From Saccharum officinarum (Eukaryota > Streptophyta > Magnoliopsida > Poales > Poaceae): a stretch of 64,000 bases of DNA. The position numbers were made by a program, and so were the translations under genes. Below, piece by piece: positions 23,101 to 34,072 of the stretch (its first letter is position 1; each line of letters begins with the position of its first letter). The DNA lies in NCBI GenBank assembly GCA_020631735.1, contig CM036191.1:43597309-43661308 (forward strand), read 5' to 3'. The notes under the pieces were generated by a model. The model was not told the DNA's origin and made no database searches. It was given only the letters and a program-made list of their open reading frames with translations.

Positions 23101-24583
23101 GTTAATCAATTTCGGTGGAAATTTCGGTTAACCGATTTTTCCAGTTAAAGCAGTCTAGCCAAGCGAGGGTCACTGCGTGGCGTACGTGGAAACCAGAGTA
23201 CTCGTACGTATGCGCTGCAGCTTCGCTTCGGCAGCCAACCCAAGTTGAGGCCATCACCGCACGTATACGTATCAGTGCTCTTGCCAGGGCAGTTAATGTG
23301 AACCCAAAATTTAATTTTGATTGAATATATATGACAAAGTATTAATGTTTATGATACGTAATAAGTTTCATTAGATTAATTATAGAATATATTTTCATAA
23401 TAAACCTAATTGAAGATATAAATGTAGATAATATCTTTTAGAAATTTAGTCAAACTTAAGATTCTGTGAACTCCTCGTAAAACAAGATTTACATGTTTTT
23501 CTGACACTTTTTATTATAAATTTAGTTAAACGTGAACTACTTTTTAAACATATAGTTACATGTTTTTAGTGCCGGAGGTAGTAGAATATCTTCTGATCTT
23601 GTCACATCACTTACCAGTATACTAGACCACGTACTAGCTGCACTACACGCGGCGGGTGGCGCGGACCATGAGCTTGCATCCCGTCCCGTCCTGTCGGTCT
23701 CATGTATGTCTGCGATGTCCAAGTGCCGATTGACCAGTCGCCCGCCCACCGGCCGATTGGACCTGTGCCGGCTGCCACATAAGCCTATCGGCAGTTGGGT
23801 CGCCGACATGCTACTGTATGTCAAATTTTTTTATAACAGCTTCTAAATTTATAATTAATCATAAAAAGTATTATATTTTAAAAAAAATCGGCACGGACCA
23901 TGAGCTTACATCGCACACAGAATGCAGCGCAGCGGCGCCGTCTCCGTCGGCCATAGGAGTACGTGCTTGTGCGCTGCGCCTGCGTCGGGTGCATGCATCT
24001 CTGTGTGCTGGTGCATTGAGCTACATGGAGCCTGTGAAGAATTTGAGAGCAGTGGCGGAGCCAGCAGTGGGGGCAGGCAGCTAAACAAGGTACTGTACTA
24101 CGTAACATGACTTTGAAGGATATATGGGGCGTGGACACCGGCGGCGCTCGGCCCCCGCTGGTGCTGAAGGTGTTGAACGGAGCAGGCACATCACCTCCCT
24201 GCAGTGCCTCCTGTACGTTGTTACGCTGGTTAGAGTCAGACTCCTTGGTGCAGACACAAGCTGACAAGCACATCAACGTGTCTCCACATCGTTGCTGCCA
24301 CTGTGGCGGCGGCGGTAGCCAATCTCAAGAGTAGCAGGAGCTTGCTTGACTTTGGGTGGTGTTGATCTTGACGCCCGCACCTGCACGGCTGCCGGAGCCC
24401 ACGAATGAGTGCTGTTGCCATGACGGTTGCTGCTCGCAACTCGTTGCCATGACGATGGCGGTGGCGCTCGGCAGGACGGCAGGGATGAATCGGCGCTGGC
24501 ACTGGTGGGGGCGGGGCTGGGACAGCCGTGGCGCTTGACGGGGCAGGGCCCACGGCGGATGGGATGGCGAGCATATTCCTTTA
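23101..24583. other. Intergenic DNA with Stowaway-like and GCCGAC-repeat remnants
   Basis: The first bases contain a doubled AAATTTCGGTTAACCGAT unit (from about 23057 to 23150). The AT-rich 23290-23590 part ends in GCCGGAGGTAGTAG and resembles a decayed Stowaway MITE. The rest holds scattered GC-rich frames without recognisable domains. Confidence 0.4.
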
Positions 24584-24808
24584 GCCTGTGTTTAGTTCCA
24601 AATTTTGGAATGCCAAAATGTAATGTAGCATTTCATTTGTATTTGGTAATAATTGTCCAATCATTAACTAATTAGGTTTAAAACATTCGTCTCGCAAAGT
24701 ACAACTAAACTGTACAATTAGTTTTTTATTTTATCCACATTTAGTACTCCATACATGTATCACAAGTTTGATGTGACGGGGAATTTTTTTTTGCATAGTT
24801 GGTGTTAA
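24584..24808 (-). mobile_element. Tourist-like MITE, GGCCTTGTTTAG family
   Basis: It begins GCCTGTGTTTAGTTCC and reads through the family landmarks in the opposite sense: AACTAATTAGGTTTAAAAC, TCTCGCAAAGTACAA, TTTAGTACTCCATACATGT, GATGTGACGGGGAA. The right end is not sharp. Confidence 0.65.
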
Positions 24809-26073
24809 CTTGTAGAAAATCTTGCGAATCAAATAGAGGGACATTATAATGACTCCAAACAAAAAAGTTATGAACTACAAAGTTGCATAACATTTTGAGA
24901 TCTACAACTTTTGTTTTGGACGCTCTTCAATCCGAGATCCTTAACTACCACTGGTACACTCATTTATGACTACAGAGCATATTGAGCTACGAAGCTTTTC
25001 ACGTGTTATGCGAGTAAAGTTTAACCTACGTTGTTTGATAGATAGACTAGTAGCTTTTAGTCTCTTTTAGAACTCTCCTACCAATTAATGAACTAGTTGC
25101 TTGCTAGGTTGTGTGTGGACTAAAAACTAAATCAATCCATTATAATTCACCTATATATTTGAGTGCCGTAAAATTAAACTCTAAATGACCAACAGTTAGT
25201 ACCGGTGTCTAGACCGTCCTAATGTTTCAGAAATACCTAACTATTGGAAACTAGAACTAGAAACGTGAGGAACACACATCAATGTTTTTTTGAACCTTGG
25301 ATAGCTATCTTTTTTTTTTTTTGGCTATGTTGGTACTTTAGAGCATCTCCAAGAGCTTCCAAACACAACCTCCCTGATAAGATGGTAATTTTTAGATTAT
25401 TGGGAAATATGCTTTTGCACATCACCAATAACTTATTCCTAATAAATTTTTTGGAGCAATTGATCCCCACACGCAAAACTTTTTTTGCAAAAAATAAGCT
25501 TCAAAATCTGTTTGATCTTTTTTGTGAGCTAATAACAACCTAAATGCACCCCCATTTTAATTTGTTGCACTAAAAAAAGATAAGTACAAAAGAAATCCAT
25601 TGCTAGTGCTTGTGTGAGAGGAAACAGAAACCAACAAAACAAGCCCAAGGACGTTTGGCTCACGCAGGCTAAAAAGTCAGACACCCTGTTCTTCGGCACC
25701 ACTTTAGCAGTACCATTTAATAAACAAACAGTATTTTTCTCTCACAACAAATCAACATAAGTATCACCATAAGCCAAATTTTAGCGCGTTTGTTCGCTAA
25801 TGATAGAAACATTGCAAGGGAGAAATGTTTCGAGGCAGATAGATGTGTTTGGCGCCGATTCTTCAAACCAAAACGTTTCGGTCGTCCAAACTGGTCAATA
25901 GTGGTCAACATCACTAGAAGACCATATAATAATTAATTAAGGCTAGTTCATCAACCCGTGCTCTCGCATGGGCTAAAATCTTAAAAGACACTAACTAATG
26001 ACAATTACTTATATTAATTTTTTTTGCTTCACTAATGTTCTAAAATAATAGCTATAATAGATACTCTATAATC
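24809..26073. other. AT-rich intergenic DNA
   Basis: No gene is recognised. A partial TTTTTCTCTCACAACAAATCA phrase near 25733 resembles the short MITEs at 38155 and 38999. Confidence 0.4.
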
Positions 26074-26076
26074 TAA

Positions 26077-26307
26077 GGCCCCGTTTGGTTAGGACGTGTT
26101 AAAGTTTAACTTCCGTCACATCAATGTTGCGACAAATGCATGGAGTACTAAATGTAGACTAATTGCATGCATGTCGACACAGCTTAGGAGTAATTTACGA
26201 GACGAATCTATTAAGCCTAATTAGTCCAAAATTGGAAATTTTTTTATCAAATAAGACGAAAGTGCTACAGTGTTTGTTAAACTTTAACACCCAAACCAAA
26301 CATGCCC
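26077..26307 (+). mobile_element. Tourist-like MITE with TAA target duplication
   Basis: The ends GGCCCCGTTTGG and CCAAACATGCCC form the terminal inverted repeat. TAA flanks both sides (26074-26076 and 26308-26310), the classic PIF/Harbinger (Tourist) target. Length 231 bp. Confidence 0.8.
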
Positions 26308-26660
26308 TAATACTCTATTTGTCTAGGAAAGAATGCAATTATGCAATTATAAAATCTGTGTGTCCGTCAAAGTTTCTCAAGTTTTACCGAGTTTATAGTA
26401 TGTAATATTAGAATTTATGTCTCCTAACAAAATTTATTATGAAAATATATTCTATAACTAATATGACGGTACTTATTTTATATCATGAATGATAGTAGTA
26501 TTTTATATAAGTTTAGTCAAAGTTCAAACTTATTGACTTCTCAAAAGATGAGAATGACAATCTTTCCTATAGGAAAAGATTATACTTTATTGATTTTTAT
26601 GTATTTTTCAAAAGCAGTAGAATAATGCATCCTTTTCTGTCGCTGTTTGGTTCCCATCAT
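26308..26660. other. AT-rich stretch with a decayed Stowaway-like MITE
   Basis: The sequence has phrases such as CCGTCAAAGTTTCTCAAG and GTTTAGTCAAAGTTCAAAC, common in Stowaway-like or Mariner-derived MITEs. Clean ends are not seen. Confidence 0.35.
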
Positions 26661-26663
26661 TTA

Positions 26664-26897
26664 TGGCATGTTTAGTTCCTAAAGTTTTGCAAATTTTTTT
26701 TAAGATTTCCCGTCACATCAAATCTTTAGACGCATGCATGAAGCATTGAATATAAAAAAAATAAAACTAATTACATAGTTTAGACGAAATTCACGAAATG
26801 AATCTTTTAAGTCTAATTAGACCATAAGTGAACATTAATTATAAAATAACAACGAAAGTGCTGCCGTTTAAAAAAATATCTCGGGCTAAAGAAGGCC
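26664..26897 (+). mobile_element. Tourist-like MITE, probable TTA target duplication
   Basis: The left end is TGGCATGTTTAG and the right end CTAAAGAAGGCC. TTA flanks at 26661-26663 and 26898-26900. The internal landmarks CCCGTCACATCAAATCTTTA and GAAGCATT are present. Confidence 0.7.
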
Positions 26898-27099
26898 TTA
26901 TTCTGCCGTGGTGCTACCCCGTCCCGTCGTTGCTTGTCGTGGTGGACTGGTGGGCAGGGGCAGGGCAGGGCGGGGCGTGGGTACTGCTGGCCACAACACT
27001 AGCGTACGGAGTAGGAAAGCATTCAGCATTCATTGGCTAGCGTCGCGCGTGCAGACACATGAAATGTGAGCGGTTCAGGTCAGCAGTCAGCATGACTTT

Positions 27100-27640
27100 A
27101 CGGCAGGGCAGTGCTCGGTGGTCGGCGCATGCATCCATCCCCATCCGCGTATCCGCGTATGCAGCCTGCGCTCGTCCGCTTGTCTGCGCCACCGCGCTCA
27201 CGTGCCGACTGCCGCCTGCGCGCGCCGGAGCCGCCGCACTCGCCCACCGGAGCAGCCATGCACGCTCGTCCGCGCCGCCGCGTGTGCTCGCCGAAGCCCC
27301 TGCGTGCGTGCTCTGGAGCAGCCATGCCCGCCGGCGCCGCGCTCGCGTGTCGGCCGCGGCGCTCGCCCGCCGAGGCAGCCATGAGCGCTCGTCCGCGCCG
27401 CCGCGTGTGCTCGCCGGAGCCCGCACGTGCTCTCATCGAAGCAACCATGTCCGCTCGCCCGTGCCGCCGCGTGCGCTCGCCCAGGCCACCGCGCTCGCCG
27501 GCAGCTACCACTGTGTGGGCTTGCTCGCTCCGCCTGGCACTGGCATCGCGTGCGCTTGCCCAGGACGCCGCGCTCGCCGGTCGCCGCAAGCCCTTGCCTG
27601 GCACTGACGTGGTCCTTTGCGAAAGTGCACATGGTTCATC
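27100..27640. repeat. GC-rich degenerate tandem repeat with long frames on both strands
   Basis: Phrases such as GCCGCCGCGTGTGCTCGCC and CGCTCGTCCGCGCCGCCGCG recur about every 60-120 bp. Because stop codons are rare in such sequence, frames of up to 271 residues (27111-27926, +) and 208 residues (27098-27724, -) arise. They consist of Ala/Arg/Pro/Ser repeats with no recognisable domain. I treat them as compositional and not genes. Confidence 0.5.
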
Positions 27641-27820
27641 CATTCGAACTGCCCTGCGACGACAGCAATGGACCACCCTTCGATCCGATAGGTACGGTAC
27701 TATCAGATACAGGGCGGCCGACATGTCTGTCGGCCCGATAAGGATGCATGGTCGGGGCCCAATGGGCTGCTATAGGACTTGTCGGTCCTCCAATTACCGA
27801 CAGGTATCCTATCGGTTACA

Positions 27821-27978
27821 GGCTTGTTTAGTTCCTCGAATTGGGGGCCAAATTTCACTATGCGAAAAAAAGATTCTCCGTCGTATCAAAATGTTGACAT
27901 GTGTATGGAGTACTAAATGTAGATAAAATAAAAACTAATTACACAGTTTTATTGTACTTTGCGAGACGAACATTTGGA
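27821..27978 (+). mobile_element. Tourist-like MITE, right part missing
   Basis: It begins GGCTTGTTTAGTTCC and has GAGTACTAAATGTAGATAAA and TGTACTTTGCGAGACGAAC, then stops abruptly at a different sequence. Confidence 0.6.
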
Positions 27979-28093
27979 CCCTGTGCTTGTGCGCTGTGCC
28001 TGTTTCAATTGCCGCTGTGCTTGTGCGCTGTGCCTGCACCGCGTGCAAGTGCATGCATTTGTGCTAGGGCGCGTGCAGCCACATACAGCCTTT

Positions 28094-28329
28094 GGCTGTG
28101 TTTAGTTCTCCTGAAAAGGGTGAAAAATATACTGTAGCACGTTTTAATTTTATTTGACAAATAGTATCTAACCGTTGACTAATTAGGTTCAAAACGTTCA
28201 TCTCGCAAAGTACAACCAAGCTGTACAATTAGTTTTTGATTTCATCTATATTTAATACTCCATACATGTATCGTAAGTTTGATGTGACGGAGAATTTTTT
28301 TTTGCATAGTGCTTTTTTGGTGGAACTAA
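28094..28329 (-). mobile_element. Tourist-like MITE, directly abutting the next copy
   Basis: It begins GGCTGTGTTTAGTTC. The middle is in reverse sense (TAATTAGGTTCAAAACG, GATGTGACGGAGAA) and it ends GGAACTAAG. The next MITE starts at once with GGCTGTGTTTA. Confidence 0.65.
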
Positions 28330-28573
28330 GGCTGTGTTTACTTCCTTCAAAATTCCAAAAATTTTATAAGATTCCCCGTCACATCGAATCTTTGAACGCA
28401 TGCATGGAGTATTAAATATAGGTAAAAAAATAACTAATTGCACAATTTGTCTGTAAATGTCGAGACAAATCTTTTGAACCTAGTTAGTCTATGATTAGAT
28501 AAATTTTACCAAATAACAACGAAAAGTGCTACAGCAATTTTACCCCAACTTTTACACCGTCTAAACAGTACCT
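28330..28573 (+). mobile_element. Tourist-like MITE
   Basis: It starts GGCTGTGTTTACTTCC and contains CCCCGTCACATCGAATCTTT, ATGGAGTATTAAATATAGG and AACGAAAAGTGCTACAG. It ends near CTAAACAGTACC. Confidence 0.65.
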
Positions 28574-28772
28574 AACACACAGCCTTTGAATTGAAAGCTG
28601 AAACAGCTCAACTGGCAGTGCTGGACATGCATGCACTATCTACTGTACACGACAGATGTGGGCGGCATTGGGCAACATGCCGGGCTGGCGTCTGCTCCCC
28701 AGTTGCCAACAGAGGGAGACAAGGCCCGGGCACAGTTGGTCAGGTCCCATCCCAACTCCACCCTCGTTTTAG

Positions 28773-28965
28773 GGTGTCTTTAGTTCGCGAATATTTTTGT
28801 GTTCGGCTATTGTAACACTTTTATTTGTATTTGTTAATTAGTGTCTAATTATAAACTAATTAGATTTAAAAGATTTATCTCGCGGTTTTCTATCAAACTG
28901 TATAATTAGTTTTTTTTAATCTATATTTAATGCTCTATACATGTGTCTAAACATTCTAGGTACAA
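28773..28965 (-). mobile_element. Tourist-like MITE, right part truncated
   Basis: GGTGTCTTTAGTTCG is followed by reverse-sense landmarks (ACTAATTAGATTTAAAAG, ATTTAATGCTCTATACATG). It breaks off before the right end. Confidence 0.55.
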
Positions 28966-29059
28966 CCGTCCAGCCACCGATAGGTCCTTTCAGCTACAGG
29001 GCAGCCGATATGCCAGTGGGCCCGATAACTCCATGCGATATGACTGCAGGGATGATAGA

Positions 29060-29320
29060 GGCCTCGTTTAGTTCAGTCTCTCGGGGAGAAAAACACTGTA
29101 TCAGAATTCTGGTAGCATTTTATTTGTATTTGGTAAAAATTATCTAAATTTTGACTAACTAGGTTTAAAATGTTTGTCTCGCAAAATACAATAAAACTGT
29201 GCAATTAGTTTTTGATTTTATCAACATTTAGTACTCCATGAATTTGCAGACATTTTGATATGACGAGAAATCTTCTTTTTCATAGTGGAATTTAGGGAGA
29301 ATTAGGAACTAAACAAGGGG
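29060..29320 (-). mobile_element. Tourist-like MITE, full length
   Basis: The left end is GGCCTCGTTTAGTTC and the right end GGAACTAAACAAGGGG. The internal sequence is in reverse sense (ACTAGGTTTAAAATG, TTTAGTACTCCATG). Confidence 0.65.
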
Positions 29321-29499
29321 AGAACTGGAATGCCGTGTGGAACAGATCGACGGCTCTGGTGCGTTTCTTGACCGGATGGACGGCTCCTGTTGCCTGCTCG
29401 CCATCATGCTTCGCGTCTACAGTAGGACATAGGGGGAGTAGCCATCATGCATCGCGTGTCCTACACCGTTTCCAAAAATATAAAGCATGGTACTCTGTC

Positions 29500-29845
29500 T
29501 TGTTTACTAGTAGTTCTTATAAAAAAAGTTTACGTCCTCTCGTATCAAATATTTACATATAAGTATGAATTATTAAATATAGACTAAAAAATAATTAATT
29601 GTACAAATTGCGACTACTTTGTAAAACGAATCTTTAACCATAATTAGTCTATGATTTGATAATAAAGTGCTACAGTAACACATATGTTAGTAACGAATTA
29701 ATTAAGCCTAATAAATTTGTCTCGCGATTTATTGACGGATTCTATAATTTGTTCTTTTATTAATATATCCGAACACTCTATGCGATACACCTACGTCATA
29801 CCCGATGTGATACTTCAAAACTTTACGCCTTAAAATTAACCAAGG
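29500..29845 (+). mobile_element. Long Tourist-like MITE variant with an internal inverted repeat
   Basis: It shares the 340-bp layout of the copy at 35805. The forward half has landmarks GTATGAATTATTAAATATAGA and TTAGTCTATGATTTG. The second half is reversed, with TTAAGCCTAATAAATTTGTCTCGCG and CCCGATGTGATAC. The ends are decayed. Confidence 0.5.
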
Positions 29846-30737
29846 TAGGTCAGTGCGCAGCTTATCTGATCGCCCCGCAGCACACTCGCTATTACATATT
29901 CATTGGAAATTTCTACACGCGTTCGTGATTCGGTGCCGGCCGGCGGAATCGCTTTCAAGCGTCCTTCTTCTTTTGTTGATAGATCCTTCTCTCCTACAGT
30001 ATGTGACTCCGCGCGCATTGTTGTTTAACTTGCATTATTGTCCGTTTATTTACGTGATCCTGGGGATCGATGCCGTTGTGGCCCGCCCGCGCCCTCATGC
30101 AGTGGAGACGTACCCGGACGCCGGCTGCATGCCCCAGTGCATGGGCATCCATCCGCGCACTCCTCACCTCAGACGAACAGCAATCGGAGCGAGCAACACC
30201 AACAGAGTCTACTCCCTCTGATGCTAGTTTTAGTCCCTAGTTTGGTCAACTAGTGAACTAACAATTAATAATTGGAGTTAAACTAAAGTTTAGTTCATCT
30301 ATTGGTCTATCTGTTTAGATGATTAACAATTAGTTCGTTGTTCCCAGAGGTCCTAGATCAGATGGGAGGTGCCAAATTTACACAGGAACAACTCGATCCA
30401 CAAGTAAAATAACCTCGATCCATCTGCTGCTATTGACCATTGAGAGAATCTTGCAAGCTGCTCATCACTCCACTCGTCAGCTCGTGGGCTGGGTAGCCAT
30501 GAATTCTGAGCAGCTGATTCGATGGCACGCTGGCCTGCAGGCGACGACACCAAGACCGTTGGATCACGCATGAGGTAGTAGGACATGGTGATCTCCTTGA
30601 CGAGTTTTCTTGACGCACTCAACACTCTCGCACTACTGTAGTACTGCAAATCAAAGCAAGCGAACAAAGGGCAGAGGTTCAGAGATCCGTCAAAGCAGAG
30701 CTCGGGCTACACAAGTCGATGCATTTGGATTTGCATT
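29846..30737. other. Intergenic DNA, nothing recognised
   Basis: Short frames on both strands (up to 122 residues) carry no recognisable domain. Confidence 0.4.
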
Positions 30738-30739
30738 TG

Positions 30740-30980
30740 TGCCCTGTTTAGTTCCCAGAAAATTTTGCAAAATTTTTCAGATTCCCCGTCACATCAAATC
30801 TTTAGACACATGCATGAAGCATTAAATATAGATAAAAATAAAACTAATTACACAGTTTAGACGAAATGGACGAGACGAATCTTTTAAGCCTAATTAGACC
30901 ATGATTGGACAATATTTATCAAATAACAACGAAAAGCGCTACAGTGCCATTTTACCAAAAATTTCGGATCTAAACCGGCC
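30740..30980 (+). mobile_element. Tourist-like MITE
   Basis: It runs from TGCCCTGTTTAGTTCCC to TCTAAACCGGCC. It is close in sequence to the copy at 32294. Confidence 0.7.
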
Positions 30981-31214
30981 CTTGGAATTAATCTCGGACC
31001 TACCGCACTGCATGCAGAGGAATCTGATGCACACCGGGAATCTCAGAGTGTGAGAGCATGTGTTCTCAAGGGCACATTTTACTTTTCAGTGGGACGGGAA
31101 GCAGTTTTTTATGCGAATCCAATAGGTGGGAGTGTGAGATCATATGCCCTCAAGGGCAAAAAAAACTGCTTCCCTTGTCCCACTCTCTTTCTGTTGGCAG
31201 AAACTGCTGCATAC

Positions 31215-31760
31215 GTACTCCGTCAGGCTTCTGTCTACAAGCTCATTGAAGTAACTCTATCCAATCTCAAATAGTCTTTGTCTCACATCTTCTTGTTGCA
31301 CAAATCCTTTAGCCATCCACCTTGATGTCAAACGGTATGTATTAATCACATAATCTTCAGGAAATAGACTTAGATATAGTAAGCATGTCTTCAATTGAGT
31401 AGTTAGATCATGATAGCTAAGCAGCAATATCTTCCTCATATCGTCCATACCGGGATTGTTTCCTATTCCGGCATCAATTGCATCACCCACATCATACCAC
31501 TCATTTATATTTCTTGACTTATTAGCCAGCAGGCTTGATATTATAACAATAGTTAACGGAATACCTTCACATTCCTTCAAAACTTTTTTAGATACAACAG
31601 AAAATTGTTGACGACAATTGCTTATAGAGCCAAATATTCGTCGATAGAATAAGATTTTAGAGCTCTTCTGAATAAGAAGATTCATCCTGTAGCAACCGCC
31701 AACATGCTCAGCAACATCAATTATGCGGATAGAGTCGTGAGTAATCTTCATATACATCAA
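31215..31760 (-). pseudogene. NB-ARC (NLR resistance-gene) fragment
   Basis: The minus strand reads from an RNBS-B-like border (IIDVAEHVGG) through a GLPL-type motif (CEGIPLTIVIISSLL) to an RNBS-D-type motif (TCLLYLSLFPEDY) and RLTSRWMAKGFV. An in-frame TAG follows at 31257-31259, after which SYFNELVDRSL is still readable. The P-loop, kinase-2, MHD motif and leucine-rich repeats are absent. In intact NLRs this region is part of the nucleotide-binding switch. Here only about 180 residues of roughly 900 or more remain, so it is a relic, possibly carried by a transposon. Confidence 0.8.
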
Positions 31761-32290
31761 TTATGCAGATAGTTGTGAGTAATCTTCATATATCATGTAT
31801 CCTCTCTATATATGTGCAGGCGTCCGGTTTGTGGGCTCATACAATGGGGGTGGGGAAGGGGAAGGGGGGCATGAGCCCCCCTGTTGCCATTGACACTCCA
31901 TGAAGAGCCCCATTCGACAAAATTTCAGTTTTTTCTGTCGGTCACCGCCGAAATTACCGAATTTCGCGAAATTCAGCCAAAATTTTGAACCCTGCTCATG
32001 TAACGCCCTAATTCAGTTTTTGCAATAAATTAATTTTTTCTAGAATTAATTAGTGCGAATGCATAGTTATTAGGGGAAAAGAAGAAAGAAATATTTTAGA
32101 AATTAAAACAAACATGACATAGGTTATAAACGTTGTTTGCATTCATGCCGTTTGCGCATGTTTTACTTGTGTGCAAAATAATTTTGAAATGTGATTAAGC
32201 GCGAGAGTTTGAAATCTTGGCAAAAGATATTTACAAATAATCAAAATGTCATAAATAGTAAGCCCCCAGCCAGCGCCTCGCCGCCTCCTC
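31761..32290. other. Intergenic DNA
   Basis: It contains a purine-rich GGGGAAGGGGAAGGGGGG stretch near 31848 and a TTTCGGCGG/TTTCGCG phrase near 31930-31990 similar in type to the insertion edges at 17.87 and 18.63 kb. No gene was recognised. Confidence 0.35.
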
Positions 32291-32293
32291 CTC

Positions 32294-32536
32294 GGCCCTG
32301 TTCAGTTCCCAGAAAATTTTGCAAAATTTTTCAGATTCCCCGTCACATCGAATCTTTGGACACATACATGAAGCATTAAATATAGATAAAAAATAAAACT
32401 AATTACACAGTTTAGACGAAATGGACGAGATGAATCTTTTAAGCCTAATTAGACTATGATTGAACACTAATTGTCAAATAACAACGAAACGTGCTACAGG
32501 ATCATTTTGCAAAAAATTTTGCAACTGAACCAGCCC
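32294..32536 (+). mobile_element. Tourist-like MITE with CTC target duplication
   Basis: The terminal inverted repeats are GGCCCTGTTCAG and CTGAACCAGCCC. CTC flanks at 32291-32293 and 32537-32539. Length 243 bp. Confidence 0.75.
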
Positions 32537-32539
32537 CTC

Positions 32540-33087
32540 ATCTCCCTCCCTCTCACTCTCTTGCGCGTGGAGCCCACCGTCAGCCCCATCCTCATCTCCT
32601 TCGCCTCTCGTCAAGAGCAAAAACTACCGTGCAAGCGGACGCGCCCAGCATCGGAGTCCGCCACTTGTCTGCAACGCCACCTTTTTCTCCGTGCCAACGA
32701 CCGCGAGGACGCGGACAAATTTGACCGGCCTTGGCTTCCGCCATCGCCCACTTCTGCGCCAAGCAAGCCAGCAGCAACGCCGCGAGCCCCAGCTCCGCCC
32801 CTGCACCACGCTGCGCGACCTTGAGCTGAGTCAAGTCGCCACCTGAGTGCGCCGCACCTGCCACCATTGCCGTGGTAAGCATCGCTGCACTTCTGCACCC
32901 CTCCCAGCGCACACAAGCGCCGGCCCGGCCGTGTGCCCTGCTCAGCTTGCTCCCTTCCGCTCCTTATTACTAGCTTGTTTACGTCATCAGGATGAAGTGC
33001 TAGGCATTTTGGCCGTTTTTCTTCAGAAAAACAATTCCAGAAATACTAGAGCCCATCCAGCGAGAATACATGTTTCTGGAAGGAGAA
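32540..33087. other. GC-rich block, no gene recognised
   Basis: Frames of about 60-117 residues exist on both strands and show only composition bias (Ala, Pro, Arg). It could be a captured 5' gene fragment, but nothing identifies it. Confidence 0.35.
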
Positions 33088-33090
33088 CAA

Positions 33091-33330
33091 GCCCTTGTTT
33101 AGTTCGGAAAATATTTTGAAAAATGTAACTATAGTGTCACTGTAACACTTTTCTTGTTATTTGACAATTATTGTCCGATCATGGTATAACTAGGCTTAAA
33201 AGATTTGTCTCGTCCATTTCGTCTAAACTGTGTAATTAGTTTAACTTTTATCTATATTTAATGCTTCATGTATGTGTCTAAAGATTCGATGTGACGGAAA
33301 TCTGAAATATTTTGGGAACTAAACAAGGGC
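33091..33330 (-). mobile_element. Tourist-like MITE with CAA target duplication
   Basis: The ends GCCCTTGTTTAG and CTAAACAAGGGC are perfect inverted repeats of 12 bp. CAA flanks at 33088-33090 and 33331-33333. Length 240 bp. The core is in reverse sense. Confidence 0.85.
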
Positions 33331-33353
33331 CAAGTTTGATACGATCTTTCTTA

Positions 33354-33563
33354 GGCCTTGTTTAGTGATCTTCCAAATTCCAAATTTTTACACTCTCTCC
33401 ATCATATCAATCTTTAGATGCATGTATAGAGCACTAAATGTAGGTAAAAAAAATAACTAATTACACAGTTTGTCTGTAATTTGCGAGAAGCATCTTTTCA
33501 GCCTAATTAATCCATGATTAGACACTAATTGCCAAATATAAACGAAATTGCTACAGTAACCTA
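33354..33563 (+). mobile_element. Tourist-like MITE, right end lost
   Basis: It starts GGCCTTGTTTAGTG and carries the family landmarks through CTACAGTAACC, after which no terminal repeat follows. Confidence 0.6.
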
Positions 33564-33847
33564 CATCCATGGGCGCACGTACAGGAGGGAGTTTTGACCC
33601 GTGTCCATTCCATTTCGATCAAAGTTGAGCAATGACCTGCGGCCCGCCGCCCGGCGCGTCTGCTATTGATTGACGAAAGAAACGCCGCCTTTTTAACCGC
33701 CTGTCGCCCTAGTGTTGTTGTTACGCCTGCCGGGTACCGGCTGGTTTCCTTTTCAATACAGCCGCTGGGGCCCGCTGTGCTGCATCGTTTCCTTACACAT
33801 CAAGATCAGGAGAGATTCCCGATAAAAAAAGATCAGCAGAGATTGAT
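33564..33847. other. Intergenic spacer between MITEs
   Basis: Nothing recognised; no coding signal. Confidence 0.3.
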
Positions 33848-33850
33848 TAA

Positions 33851-34069
33851 GCCCTTGTTTAGTTTTCAAATTCTACTCCCAAATTCTACTAAATGTAGAT
33901 GAAATTAAAAACTAATTGCACAGTCTTGTTGTACTTTGCGAGACGAACATTTTGAGCCTAATTAGTCAAAGTTTAGACAATTTTTACCAAATACAAACGA
34001 ATTGCTACAGTCCGCATTTAATGCGCACTGTAGCAATTTGGGTGTCCCAATTCGGGAACTGAACAGGGC
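33851..34069 (+). mobile_element. Tourist-like MITE with TAA target duplication
   Basis: The left end is GCCCTTGTTTAG and the right end CTGAACAGGGC. TAA flanks at 33848-33850 and 34070-34072. Length 219 bp. Confidence 0.8.
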
Positions 34070-34072
34070 TAA

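Noticed and set aside
27098..27926. Frames of 208-271 residues in the GC-rich repeat
   Set aside because: They arise from a stop-poor degenerate tandem repeat and overlap on both strands.
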